The position numbers were made by a program, and so were the translations under genes. Positions 44,925 to 52,392 of a stretch of 64,000 nt of DNA are shown piece by piece. The notes beneath the pieces are model-generated. The model saw nothing but the letters and a program-made list of their open reading frames with translations, was not told the DNA's origin and ran no database searches. Position 1 is the first letter of the stretch, and each line of letters starts with the position of its first letter. This DNA is from Rickettsiales bacterium UBA4311 (GTDB taxonomy: Bacteria; Pseudomonadota; Alphaproteobacteria; Rickettsiales; Deianiraeaceae). The stretch is taken from contig DGUL01000001.1 of the NCBI GenBank assembly GCA_002394665.1, positions 58,184 to 122,183 on the forward strand, in the 5' to 3' direction.

Positions 44925-46292
44925 ATGGATAAAATAAAATACATATTGTCCGACATGGATGGTGTGCTAATTGATGCAAGAGATTGGCACTATGACGCAC
45001 TAAACGAGGCGTTAGTTGAATGTGGATATGAACCGATAGAGAGAGAAGATCATTTGAAAAATTTTGATGGTCTTTCTACAAAACAGAAACTCAAAAAACT
45101 TGTTGAAAGCGGAAGAATAAAATTAGAAGATTGTGAAAAAATCGAAACAATAAAACAAGAAAAAACTGCGAAAATTGGTGGTGAAAGAATTTCGCCTATC
45201 ATTACACATCTTGAAGCATTTAAAAAATTACGTGATGATGGATATAAAATATGTTGTTGCTCAAATTCAATTCGTGCAACCGTTGAATTGTTTTTGAAAC
45301 AGGCACAAATATTGCCATTATTGGATTTCTTTTTATCTAATCAGGATTGCCGACGCAAAAAACCAGCACCAGATATTTATGTCGAAGCGATGAAACGTTT
45401 TGGTGCAAAACCGGAAGAATGTTTAATTCTTGAAGATCAAGAAAATGGACTTCGTGCGGCAAAAGCAAGCGGTGGATATATCTTGAAAATTGACGATATA
45501 CTTGATGTAAATTATGAAAACATCAAAAATAAAATAAACCAAATTGAAGAAAAACAAACAATCAATATTGTAATTCCAGCAGCGGGTGCAGGAAGTCGTT
45601 TCGCAAAAGAAGGCTATAAAGATCCAAAACCATTTATTGACGTCAATGGTAAGCCGATGATTGAAAATGTTTTGGAAAACTTAAAATATCCAAACGCGAG
45701 ATATATTGTAATTACACAACAAAAATATCTGGAAAATTACATTAGTGCGGTGTGCGACATAAAGAAAAAATATAATGTAGAATTTGTTTGCGTAGATGGT
45801 TTGACAGAAGGAACGGTATGTTCGGTTTTACAAGCAAGAAGTTTAATAAACAATAATGTTCCGCTTGTCATTGCAAATTCAGACCAAATAGTAGATATAG
45901 ACTTTCAAAAATTTATTGATGATTGCCTTGAAAGACAACTTGACGGATCAATTTTAACCTTTTTAGACGAAGAACAAAACCCAAAATGGTCTTTTGCAAA
46001 AGTTGATGATAAAGGTTATATCACAGAAGTTAAAGAAAAACAAGTTATTTCAAATCGTGCAACCGTCGGTATTTATATGTGGAGTAAAGGTAAAGATTTT
46101 GTCAATAGTTCTATTGATATGATTGCTCGCAATGAAAGAGTAAATAATGAATTTTACACCTGTCCAACATATAACTATCTAATACAAGAAGGTAAAAAAA
46201 TTGGTTTTTACGATATATCTTTTGAACAAATGCACGGAATTGGAACGCCAAATGATTTGAAGAAATATCTTGAATTGACAGCCGAGAAGTAA
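44925..46292 (+). CDS. HAD phosphatase - sugar nucleotidyltransferase fusion
   Basis: 455 residues. Residues 1-205 are a beta-phosphoglucomutase-like HAD hydrolase (LSDMDGVLIDAR with the nucleophile Asp, CCSNSIRA, KKPAPDIY, ILEDQENGLRAA). From about residue 215 a nucleotidyltransferase starts (NIVIPAAGAGSRFAKEGYKDPKPFIDVNGKPMIE, IANSDQIVDID). Such enzymes activate sugars for capsule or lipo-oligosaccharide. The cupin gene 16 bases downstream supports a small sugar-modification unit. GAGAGA before the start may serve as ribosome binding site. Substrate unknown. Confidence 0.85.
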   Translation: MDKIKYILSDMDGVLIDARDWHYDALNEALVECGYEPIEREDHLKNFDGLSTKQKLKKLVESGRIKLEDCEKIETIKQEKTAKIGGERISPIITHLEAFKKLRDDGYKICCCSNSIRATVELFLKQAQILPLLDFFLSNQDCRRKKPAPDIYVEAMKRFGAKPEECLILEDQENGLRAAKASGGYILKIDDILDVNYENIKNKINQIEEKQTINIVIPAAGAGSRFAKEGYKDPKPFIDVNGKPMIENVLENLKYPNARYIVITQQKYLENYISAVCDIKKKYNVEFVCVDGLTEGTVCSVLQARSLINNNVPLVIANSDQIVDIDFQKFIDDCLERQLDGSILTFLDEEQNPKWSFAKVDDKGYITEVKEKQVISNRATVGIYMWSKGKDFVNSSIDMIARNERVNNEFYTCPTYNYLIQEGKKIGFYDISFEQMHGIGTPNDLKKYLELTAEK

Positions 46293-46308
46293 AATAAAAA
46301 AACTTTTT

Positions 46309-46632
46309 ATGAAAAAAGAAAGAATTGAAAATTTTACTCGTGGGTGGTTTATTGGCAATTTTGAGCCAAGTTTGTATAAAACAAATGATTTTGAAGTTGC
46401 GGTAAAAGAATATAAAAAAGGAGACAAAGAAGCCAGACACTTGCATAAAATCGCTACGGAATATACCCTAATTATAAGCGGAAAAGTCAAAATGAATAGC
46501 GTTGAATATATTGCTGGTGATATTGTAATTGTTGAACCAAACGAAAGTTGTGATTTTGAATGCCTTGAAGATGGAACAAAAAATGTTGTAGTAAAAATAC
46601 CGGGTGCAAACAATGATAAATATTTAGTATAA
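46309..46632 (+). CDS. Small cupin-fold protein
   Basis: 107 residues. The cupin metal-site pattern is visible: ARHLHKIATEYTLIISGKVKM (HxH-like ...E) and GDIVIVEPNESCDFE. Cupins of this size act as sugar isomerases/epimerases or ligand sensors. It is 16 bases after the HAD/nucleotidyltransferase gene and likely in one transcript, so a sugar-nucleotide role is inferred. Confidence 0.75.
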   Translation: MKKERIENFTRGWFIGNFEPSLYKTNDFEVAVKEYKKGDKEARHLHKIATEYTLIISGKVKMNSVEYIAGDIVIVEPNESCDFECLEDGTKNVVVKIPGANNDKYLV

Positions 46633-46667
46633 ATTTTGACAGCAAATATCTATTGTTTTGTCTTCCC

Positions 46668-46697
46668 TTGACAAAAAATTTAATCGTAATGTTTAAT
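46668..46697 (+). promoter_or_regulatory. Promoter for the IscU-IscA fusion gene
   Basis: TTGACA (46668-46673), 18-base spacer, TTTAAT (46692-46697), five bases before ATG 46703. Transcription would begin at or next to the start codon. A TTTTGTC-N7-GACAAAA hairpin overlaps the -35 box. Confidence 0.6.
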
Positions 46698-46702
46698 CAG
46701 CG

Positions 46703-47548
46703 ATGCCAAAATATAACGATAACATATTAAATTACTACAATGATGACAGCCGCATTGGCTCTTTTGATGCCAAAGATAAAAATGTCGGCACAGGTCTGGT
46801 TGGCTCCCCATCTTGTGGAGATGTAATGAAACTGCAAATAAAGGTTAAAGAAAAAAATAGCAAAAAAATTATAGAAGATGCGAAAATTTTGGTTTTTGGT
46901 TGTGGCTCTGCAAAGGCATCAAGCAGTTATGTTGCTGAACAACTTGTTGGAAAAACACTTGAAGAAGCATTAAAAATTAAAAACACAGATATAGCAAACT
47001 ACCTTGAATTGCCAAAATTAAAACTGCATTGCTCCGTCCTTGCAGAAGGTGCAATAAAACAAGCAGTAGAAGACTATAATAACAAACAAGCAGGGAAAAC
47101 TACAAAACAAACACAAAAAAATATTGAAACTGGTTGCAATTTTGATAAAGAGAATTTCAAATTAGAAATTTCCAAAGAGGCAATTTTATTCGTAAAAAAT
47201 ACTCTTGAAAAAATTTCAAAAGAAAAAAATGAAAAAAATACAAAAGAGATTATAAAAGGCATCCGTCTAAATCTTGAAGAAGGGCATTGCGGTTTGATGT
47301 ATAAAGTGCGTTATATCAAAGAAACAGAAGATACAAAACAAGACATTGATTTTATTGCAAAAGCCGATAATTATGAACTTCATATTTTTATCAAAAAAGC
47401 AGAAGCCGATATTTTAAACGGCACAAAAATTGAGTATAAAGAAGAAAACCTAAAACGCGGGCTTGTTTTTCAAAATCCAAGAGAAACTGGACGTTGCAAC
47501 TGTGGAATGAATTTTTTTACGGAAAAAAGTAAGAAAGGAAATTGTTAG
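46703..47548 (+). CDS. iscU: IscU scaffold fused to an A-type Fe-S carrier domain
   Basis: 281 residues. Residues 1-130 are a complete IscU: VGSPSCGDVMKLQIKV, FGCGSAKASSSYVAEQ and LKLHCSVLAEGAIKQA give the three cluster-binding cysteines. After a Gln/Lys/Thr linker, residues about 150-275 form a HesB/IscA domain: LEISKEAILFVKNTLEKI, EEGHCGLMYKVRY (first Cys) and TGRCNCGMNFF (second and third Cys). All six cysteines are kept, so both halves look functional. IscU builds Fe-S clusters from IscS sulfur and the A-type part would pass them on. NifU is a different fusion (IscU, ferredoxin and Nfu parts). No iscS or hscBA is adjacent. Confidence 0.88.
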   Translation: MPKYNDNILNYYNDDSRIGSFDAKDKNVGTGLVGSPSCGDVMKLQIKVKEKNSKKIIEDAKILVFGCGSAKASSSYVAEQLVGKTLEEALKIKNTDIANYLELPKLKLHCSVLAEGAIKQAVEDYNNKQAGKTTKQTQKNIETGCNFDKENFKLEISKEAILFVKNTLEKISKEKNEKNTKEIIKGIRLNLEEGHCGLMYKVRYIKETEDTKQDIDFIAKADNYELHIFIKKAEADILNGTKIEYKEENLKRGLVFQNPRETGRCNCGMNFFTEKSKKGNC

Positions 47549-47562
47549 TAAAAAACCAAAAC

Positions 47563-47839
47563 TATATCGCACTTTTCACCGTTATAAGGGGTTTATAGTT
47601 CTAAATTACAGATAAAGTGAAAATTTTTCCCCGCCCCGCTCGCTTTGCTCGCTCCCACCCCAAACGCTCGCTGTCGCTCGCGTCCCCCACCCACCCACCC
47701 GCCCGCCCCGCAGGGGCGGGCGGGTGGGTGGGTGGGAAGAATTTTGCACTTTACACAAATTCTCATTATTAAACACAAACGTCAAGTTATAAAAAGTTGA
47801 AAGTTATATCTAATTTTTCACATTGAAATGTGCGATATA
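47563..47839. repeat. GC-rich nested palindrome, possible MITE-like or REP-like element
   Basis: Ends carry inverted TATATCGCAC (47563-47572) and GTGCGATATA (47830-47839), extended to about 16 bases with one mismatch. Inside, AAAGTGAAAATTTTTCCC (47614-47631) pairs with 47734-47752. At the centre a perfect 24-base stem (47686-47709 with 47713-47736) of CCCACCC/GGGTGGG units closes on a GCA loop. The left flank holds GCTCGC repeats. This stretch is far more GC-rich than anything else in the window. The right end overlaps the prmC start. Confidence 0.85.
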
Positions 47840-48720
47840 ACGAACTTTTACAACTCGCGGAAACAAAACTCATAGAAAAAGGTATAGACAAAAAAACAGC
47901 AAAAAAAGACGCAGAAGATATATTCATAAGCATATTTCATTGCAAAAAAAGTGATTTAATTACGCACAAAAACCAAGAAGCGGGCGAGATAAACGCAAAA
48001 ATTTTTTTACAAGCAATAGACCAACGAACAAATGGCAAACCGGTAGCATATATTACACATAATACAAACTTTTTTAACTATGATTTTTTTGTAAATGAAA
48101 GTTGTTTAATTCCGCGAGTTGATAGCGAAATTATAGTTGAAAATGCTTTGAATTATGCAGTTTCTTTGCTAAAACGACAAAACCAAAAAACACTAAAAAT
48201 TCTTGATGCTTGTTGCGGAAGTGGCTGTCTCGGCATCTCACTCGCGAAAAGTTTAATAGATAAAAAACTTATTTCACCGAATAATATAGAACTAACTTTG
48301 CTTGATAAATCCAGCCCAGCAATTCAGGTGGCAAAAATAAATCTACAAAAACACACGATAAAAGCAAAACTTATGGTTGCAGATATTTTAACAACTGGAC
48401 TTGGAAACGATAAATATGATATAATTTTATGTAATCCGCCATATATTGAAACCGAAACAATAAAAACACTTGATAAAGAAGTAAGAGATTTTGAGCCACA
48501 TATGGCACTTGATGGAGGGGCGGATGGGCTGATTTTCTACAAATCAATTTCAAACCACCTTGCAAAAAATCTAACTGAAGACAGCAAAGCATTTTTTGAA
48601 ATTGGCTACAATCAAGGTAAAACCGCAAAAGAGATTTTTGAAAAAGTCGGTTTTCTTGTTGAAGTAGCAAAAGATTACGGCAAGCAAGATAGGTGTTTAA
48701 TTGTAAAAATTAAACATTAG
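47830..48720 (+). CDS. prmC: Release factor glutamine methyltransferase
   Basis: 296 residues. Methylates the Gln of the GGQ motif in RF1 and RF2. SAM motif LDACCGSGCLGISLA, the catalytic NPPY in LCNPPYIET, and the N-terminal PVAYITHNTNFF/IPRVDSE signature are present. The start read here is a GTG at 47830 inside the right arm of the palindromic element, so the insertion may have supplied or replaced the original start. Confidence 0.92.
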   Translation: MRYNELLQLAETKLIEKGIDKKTAKKDAEDIFISIFHCKKSDLITHKNQEAGEINAKIFLQAIDQRTNGKPVAYITHNTNFFNYDFFVNESCLIPRVDSEIIVENALNYAVSLLKRQNQKTLKILDACCGSGCLGISLAKSLIDKKLISPNNIELTLLDKSSPAIQVAKINLQKHTIKAKLMVADILTTGLGNDKYDIILCNPPYIETETIKTLDKEVRDFEPHMALDGGADGLIFYKSISNHLAKNLTEDSKAFFEIGYNQGKTAKEIFEKVGFLVEVAKDYGKQDRCLIVKIKH

Positions 48721-48751
48721 ATAGTCAAACAACTTATAAAGAACAAACTTA

Positions 48752-48778
48752 TTGAATATAAAATTCGTCCAATATAAT
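48752..48778 (+). promoter_or_regulatory. Promoter for fabD
   Basis: Perfect TATAAT at 48773-48778, ten bases before the ATG; a TTGAAT at 48752-48757 gives a short 15-base spacer. Again the leader would be only a few bases. Confidence 0.45.
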
Positions 48779-48788
48779 ACTCATCAAT

Positions 48789-49745
48789 ATGAAAACACTT
48801 TTAATTTTTCCGGGTCAAGGAAGTCAATATGTTGGAATGGGAAAAGATATTTATGATAATTATGAATATACAAAAAAGGCTTTTCAACAAGTAAATGAGG
48901 CACTTGGTGAAGATTTTACAAACCTTATTTTCAACGGCAATGAAGAGGATTTGAAAAAAAGTTATAATACTCAACCAGCATTGATGGCGGTCTCTGTTGC
49001 GATATATTTAGCGTTAAAGCAAGAATATGGCACAAAACTTGATGAATTAAACATTCAAGGAGTTGCGGGACACTCATTGGGCGAATATTCGGCCTTGTGC
49101 GTCGCTGGCGGGCTTTCAATTCAAGATACGGCAAAAATTTTGCGTCAACGCGGACAAGCAATGTTTAATTGCGTAAGCAATGACACGAGGATGTTGGCGG
49201 TTATAGGTAGCGATAAAAACACAATACAAAATGCTATTGACGCGGTCTCTCCAAAATGTTTAGTAATCGCCAATAGCAACAGCATAGGGCAAATCGTCGT
49301 CAGCGGTTATCTTGAAGATATTGAGAAATTCAAAACGGAGATGAACGGCAAGGCAAAAAAACTAATTCCATTGCCTGTCAGTGGGGCTTTTCATTCTCCT
49401 TTAATGCAAAAAGCACAAAATGAAATTGAAAGCGAAATTGAAAAATTGCAAATTCAAGCACCAAAATACAAAATTCTTCAAAACTTTTCAGGGAAATTTG
49501 AAAGCGAACCTTCCGTGATTAAAAAAAATCTTCAAAAGCAAATTACTGCTCCGGTTTTGTGGTGCGAAAATATGCAAATGGCAATAGAACAGGGATTTGA
49601 CACTTTTATTGAAATCGGGGCAAAAAATGTGCTTACCGGCTTGCTAAAACGTATTATCCCAGAAGACAAAAAAGAGCGGATTAAACTTATAAATGTTGAA
49701 AAAGTTGAGGATGTTAAAAACTTATTCAACAACTTAAACTCCTAA
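48789..49745 (+). CDS. fabD: Malonyl-CoA:ACP transacylase
   Basis: 318 residues. Loads malonate on ACP for fatty-acid synthesis. FPGQGSQYVGMGKD, the nucleophile Ser in VAGHSLGEYSAL, QRGQAM, and the His in PVSGAFHSPLM are all in place. Its stop overlaps by three bases the stop of the convergent small gene. No other fab gene is adjacent. Confidence 0.96.
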   Translation: MKTLLIFPGQGSQYVGMGKDIYDNYEYTKKAFQQVNEALGEDFTNLIFNGNEEDLKKSYNTQPALMAVSVAIYLALKQEYGTKLDELNIQGVAGHSLGEYSALCVAGGLSIQDTAKILRQRGQAMFNCVSNDTRMLAVIGSDKNTIQNAIDAVSPKCLVIANSNSIGQIVVSGYLEDIEKFKTEMNGKAKKLIPLPVSGAFHSPLMQKAQNEIESEIEKLQIQAPKYKILQNFSGKFESEPSVIKKNLQKQITAPVLWCENMQMAIEQGFDTFIEIGAKNVLTGLLKRIIPEDKKERIKLINVEKVEDVKNLFNNLNS

Positions 49746-50056
49746 AACAACGAGCAACATTTATTTTGGTCATTATATTTTTCTTTATCAAAAGACATTT
49801 CTTTATTTATTTCTTTCCAGCTTTCAACATCAATTATTTCAGGTTTTCCACTATTCTTCCACTTTACGCTTTTTGTTTTTTTTACACCTTTATTTTTATT
49901 TGTTCCACTATCAACAGAACTGAAATTCTTACTATTTACATTCTTCATTCCACTATCTGAACTTATTGAAGGCTTAAAATTACTTCCAAACTCATATTCC
50001 TTTTCAAACAACACTTGCTTACAACTCTTACTGCCTTTAAAGTCGCTGCTATCCAT
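49742..50056 (-). CDS. Small Ser/Lys/Asn-rich protein ending in a CaaX-like box
   Basis: 104 residues, hydrophilic, rich in Ser, Lys and Asn, with no signal peptide or helix-forming membrane segment. The last residues are NKCCSLF, so CSLF fits a eukaryotic C-a-a-X prenylation box, with Phe in the position favoured by geranylgeranylation or farnesylation. Bacterial effectors of some intracellular pathogens use such boxes. The composition looks like an unstructured host-directed protein, but that is inference. Confidence 0.65.
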   Translation of the reverse strand: MDSSDFKGSKSCKQVLFEKEYEFGSNFKPSISSDSGMKNVNSKNFSSVDSGTNKNKGVKKTKSVKWKNSGKPEIIDVESWKEINKEMSFDKEKYNDQNKCCSLF

Positions 50057-50120
50057 AAAAATTTACTGATTTTATCATTTTTTTTTATAAAAAAAATTTA
50101 AAAACTAACCAGTTTTGAGA

Positions 50121-51572
50121 CTAAAATCTAAACCTCTTTTCAACGAAATGTGCAAAAACTTCCAATGTTGCTGTCATTACATAATATGTTGCACCAGCGA
50201 CAAGCAAAGGAACAAAATAAGAATAATATTGGGCTATAACTATATTTGTCATTTTCATAATTTCAAAACCACCGATAACAGAAATCATTGAACTTTCCTT
50301 GATTAAAGCGATGAACTCATTTATTAAAGATGGCAAAATATTCCTCAAAACTTGTGGTGCATAAATATCTTTAATTGCTTGAAATTTTGATAGATTTAAA
50401 CTTTTACACGCCTCAAATTGTCCTTTATCAAGCGATTTTACGCCACTTCTTATAATTTCCGCGACATATGCCGATGAATTGAAAGACAATGCGATTACGC
50501 CAGAAGCAAAGACAGAGAGATTTATATTCAGTAAATGTGGCAAACCAAAATAAATGATACTCAACTGCAAAAGCAACGGCGTCCCGCGAATGATAGAAAT
50601 ATAAGCACGAGCCAAGAAATGTAGGACTTTTATTCCCGAATAATTCATTAAAGTTAGCAATAAGGCTAAAAACATTCCACAGAAAATAGAAGCAAATGAG
50701 TATTGTATTGTGTAAATCGCACACTTAAAAATACTAAATAATGCACTACGATACTGTGTTTTTTTTTCGCTTTTAACTACCTGCGAGATATATTTATCTT
50801 CCCATTTTTTGATAATTTTATCAATCGTCCCGTTATGTTTTAACTCCTTTATTGCTTTATTTATATCCTTCGTGTAAGGTGAGTTTTTTTGCAGAGCAAT
50901 TGCATATCCTCCGTGATTACTTTTTATCTTTTGCACCACCAAATTTGAATGTAATTTGCTAAAAATCTTACCCTGCATTTCTTCTGTAAATAGTGCTTCT
51001 GCTTTGTCTGCCATTAGCGTTTCCAAGCCCATTTGTGAACCTTCAAATGTTAAAAGTTCTATTTTTTCACTATCTTGTAAGTGCGAATTATACTCAACTA
51101 AGAAATTTTGCATCGTTGTAGCCAGTTGAACGGCAACCTTTTTTCCCTTCAATTCCTTCAATGAACTAAAACTTTTGGTATTTTTTGAAATTAAAGCAAA
51201 ATCAGCATTGAAGTAAATATCGCTAAAATCTACACTTTTTCTTCTCTCCTCGGTAATCCCAATTCCAGCAATCGCAAAGTCGTATTTCTTTGTTTGAATA
51301 CCAGCTATTATTGACCCAAATGGAATATTTTCAATTTCATATTTAAACCCCGCCCTCTTGGCAATTTCTACGATAATATCCATATCTATGCCAATAATCT
51401 TGCCGTTTTCTACAAATTCAAAAGGCGGAAAGCCAGCTTCTGTTGCTATTTTTAAAACTTTTCCATCAAACCAACCTTCTTTCACAATCGCTTCACCGGC
51501 AAAAACAGCACCAAAAAATTGAGCTACAACGACAAAAAAACAAGATGTTGATATGAATAAAAACTTTTTCAC
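50121..51572 (-). CDS. Amino-acid ABC transporter, binding protein fused to permease
   Basis: About 483 residues. A GTG at 51572 starts MKKFLFISTSCFFVVVAQFF, a good signal sequence; the ATGs further upstream fall inside tRNA-Cys and are rejected. Residues ~30-260 are a polar amino-acid binding protein (FPPFEFVENGKIIGIDMDI, AIAGIGITEERRK, FTEEMQG-type). From ~280 a permease with several helices and the ATPase-contact loop (SFNSSAYVAEIIRSGVKSLDKGQ..EACKSL) follows. Such fusions are known for glutamine-type systems. The ATPase gene is not adjacent. Substrate unknown. Confidence 0.88.
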   Translation of the reverse strand: MKKFLFISTSCFFVVVAQFFGAVFAGEAIVKEGWFDGKVLKIATEAGFPPFEFVENGKIIGIDMDIIVEIAKRAGFKYEIENIPFGSIIAGIQTKKYDFAIAGIGITEERRKSVDFSDIYFNADFALISKNTKSFSSLKELKGKKVAVQLATTMQNFLVEYNSHLQDSEKIELLTFEGSQMGLETLMADKAEALFTEEMQGKIFSKLHSNLVVQKIKSNHGGYAIALQKNSPYTKDINKAIKELKHNGTIDKIIKKWEDKYISQVVKSEKKTQYRSALFSIFKCAIYTIQYSFASIFCGMFLALLLTLMNYSGIKVLHFLARAYISIIRGTPLLLQLSIIYFGLPHLLNINLSVFASGVIALSFNSSAYVAEIIRSGVKSLDKGQFEACKSLNLSKFQAIKDIYAPQVLRNILPSLINEFIALIKESSMISVIGGFEIMKMTNIVIAQYYSYFVPLLVAGATYYVMTATLEVFAHFVEKRFRF

Positions 51573-51589
51573 GATAAAAACAAAAAACG

Positions 51590-51662
51590 AGGCCAGAATG
51601 GGATTTGAACCCATGATCAAGGATTTGCAATCCTCTGCATTAGACCACTTTGCTATCCGGCC
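51590..51662 (-). tRNA. tRNA-Cys (anticodon GCA)
   Basis: Minus-strand cloverleaf: GGCCGGA/TCTGGCC acceptor, anticodon loop TTGCAAA, T-arm GGGTTCAAATCCC. Discriminator U, as expected for Cys. CCA is not encoded. Confidence 0.95.
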
Positions 51663-51795
51663 GGTGATTACTTATCTTCATAGGTTTTTAATAATCAACT
51701 ATTAAATAGATGTTGCAAAACCGCAACCAAGAACGCAAAGTAAAAGCAACAAAAAAATACAGCACACGAGAAGAAAACGGATAAGGCAACACTGG

Positions 51796-51868
51796 TGGAC
51801 GATACAGGACTCAAACCTGTGACCCTCTCCACGTCAAGGAGATGCTCTATCAACTGAGCTAATCGTCC
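51796..51868 (-). tRNA. tRNA-Val (anticodon GAC)
   Basis: Minus-strand cloverleaf: GGACGAT/ATCGTCC acceptor, anticodon stem TCTCC with loop TTGACGT, T-arm CAGGTTTGAGTCCTG. Second valine tRNA of the window. Confidence 0.95.
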
Positions 51869-52144
51869 AGAGCGGAATGATTGGATTTATACTTTTATAA
51901 TATTCAAGTGTTTTGTTTTTGAAAAAAAATCAAAAAAATGTCTCGACTTATAAAAAACCAATTTCAACGATGCTTACGATTGTGGTTTTCTGTGCCATTT
52001 TAAATACTCGATTGTGCTTGCGAAATAAAAAAGGTTAGGCTTTTTTATTTTGTATTTTTCCATATCCTTTCAATTTTTCAGGTTTGTTAAATTGTTTTCA
52101 TAAGAAAAATCAAAAATCATTTTTATTTTTTTATTATATTTTTT
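51869..52144. other. Leader region of the leu cluster
   Basis: No gene. An AAAAAAGG..CTTTTTT imperfect hairpin near 52028-52046 followed by T-rich sequence could be a weak attenuator-like element. TATTAT near 52132 could be a -10 for the leuA remnant. Neither is strong. Confidence 0.35.
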
Positions 52145-52384
52145 ATGAAGACAGATAAGATAATTATATTTGATACAACGCTACGTGATGGGGAACAAAG
52201 TCCGGGCGTTTCAATGAGTGTTGATGATAAGGTCAAAATTGCAATTCAACTTGAAAAAATGGGCTATAAATTCACAGACGAGCAAATAAATCAAATTTTC
52301 ACCAAGTTCAAAGAAATAGCCGGCAGGAAAAAGTTTATTGTTGATGAAGACATTGAAAAGATAATTAAAGAATGCGGTTTTTAA
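52145..52384 (+). pseudogene. leuA: leuA remnant with large in-frame internal deletion
   Basis: 79 residues against about 500 in 2-isopropylmalate synthase. Residues 1-40 are the normal N-terminus ([31 protein letters not shown]). From there it jumps to the later helical linker region of LeuA ([29 protein letters not shown]). The LEKMG just before the barrel and a similar LExMGYK before the later helix are the likely recombination points. The barrel and the regulatory domain are lost, so it cannot make isopropylmalate. The short frame is still open and ends eight bases before leuC. Confidence 0.85.
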
Positions 52385-52392
52385 GGTTTTTT

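Noticed and set aside
47686..47736. Central stem of the GC-rich element as a transcription terminator
   Set aside because: No T run follows on either strand, the stem is much longer than usual, and it is nested inside further inverted repeats.
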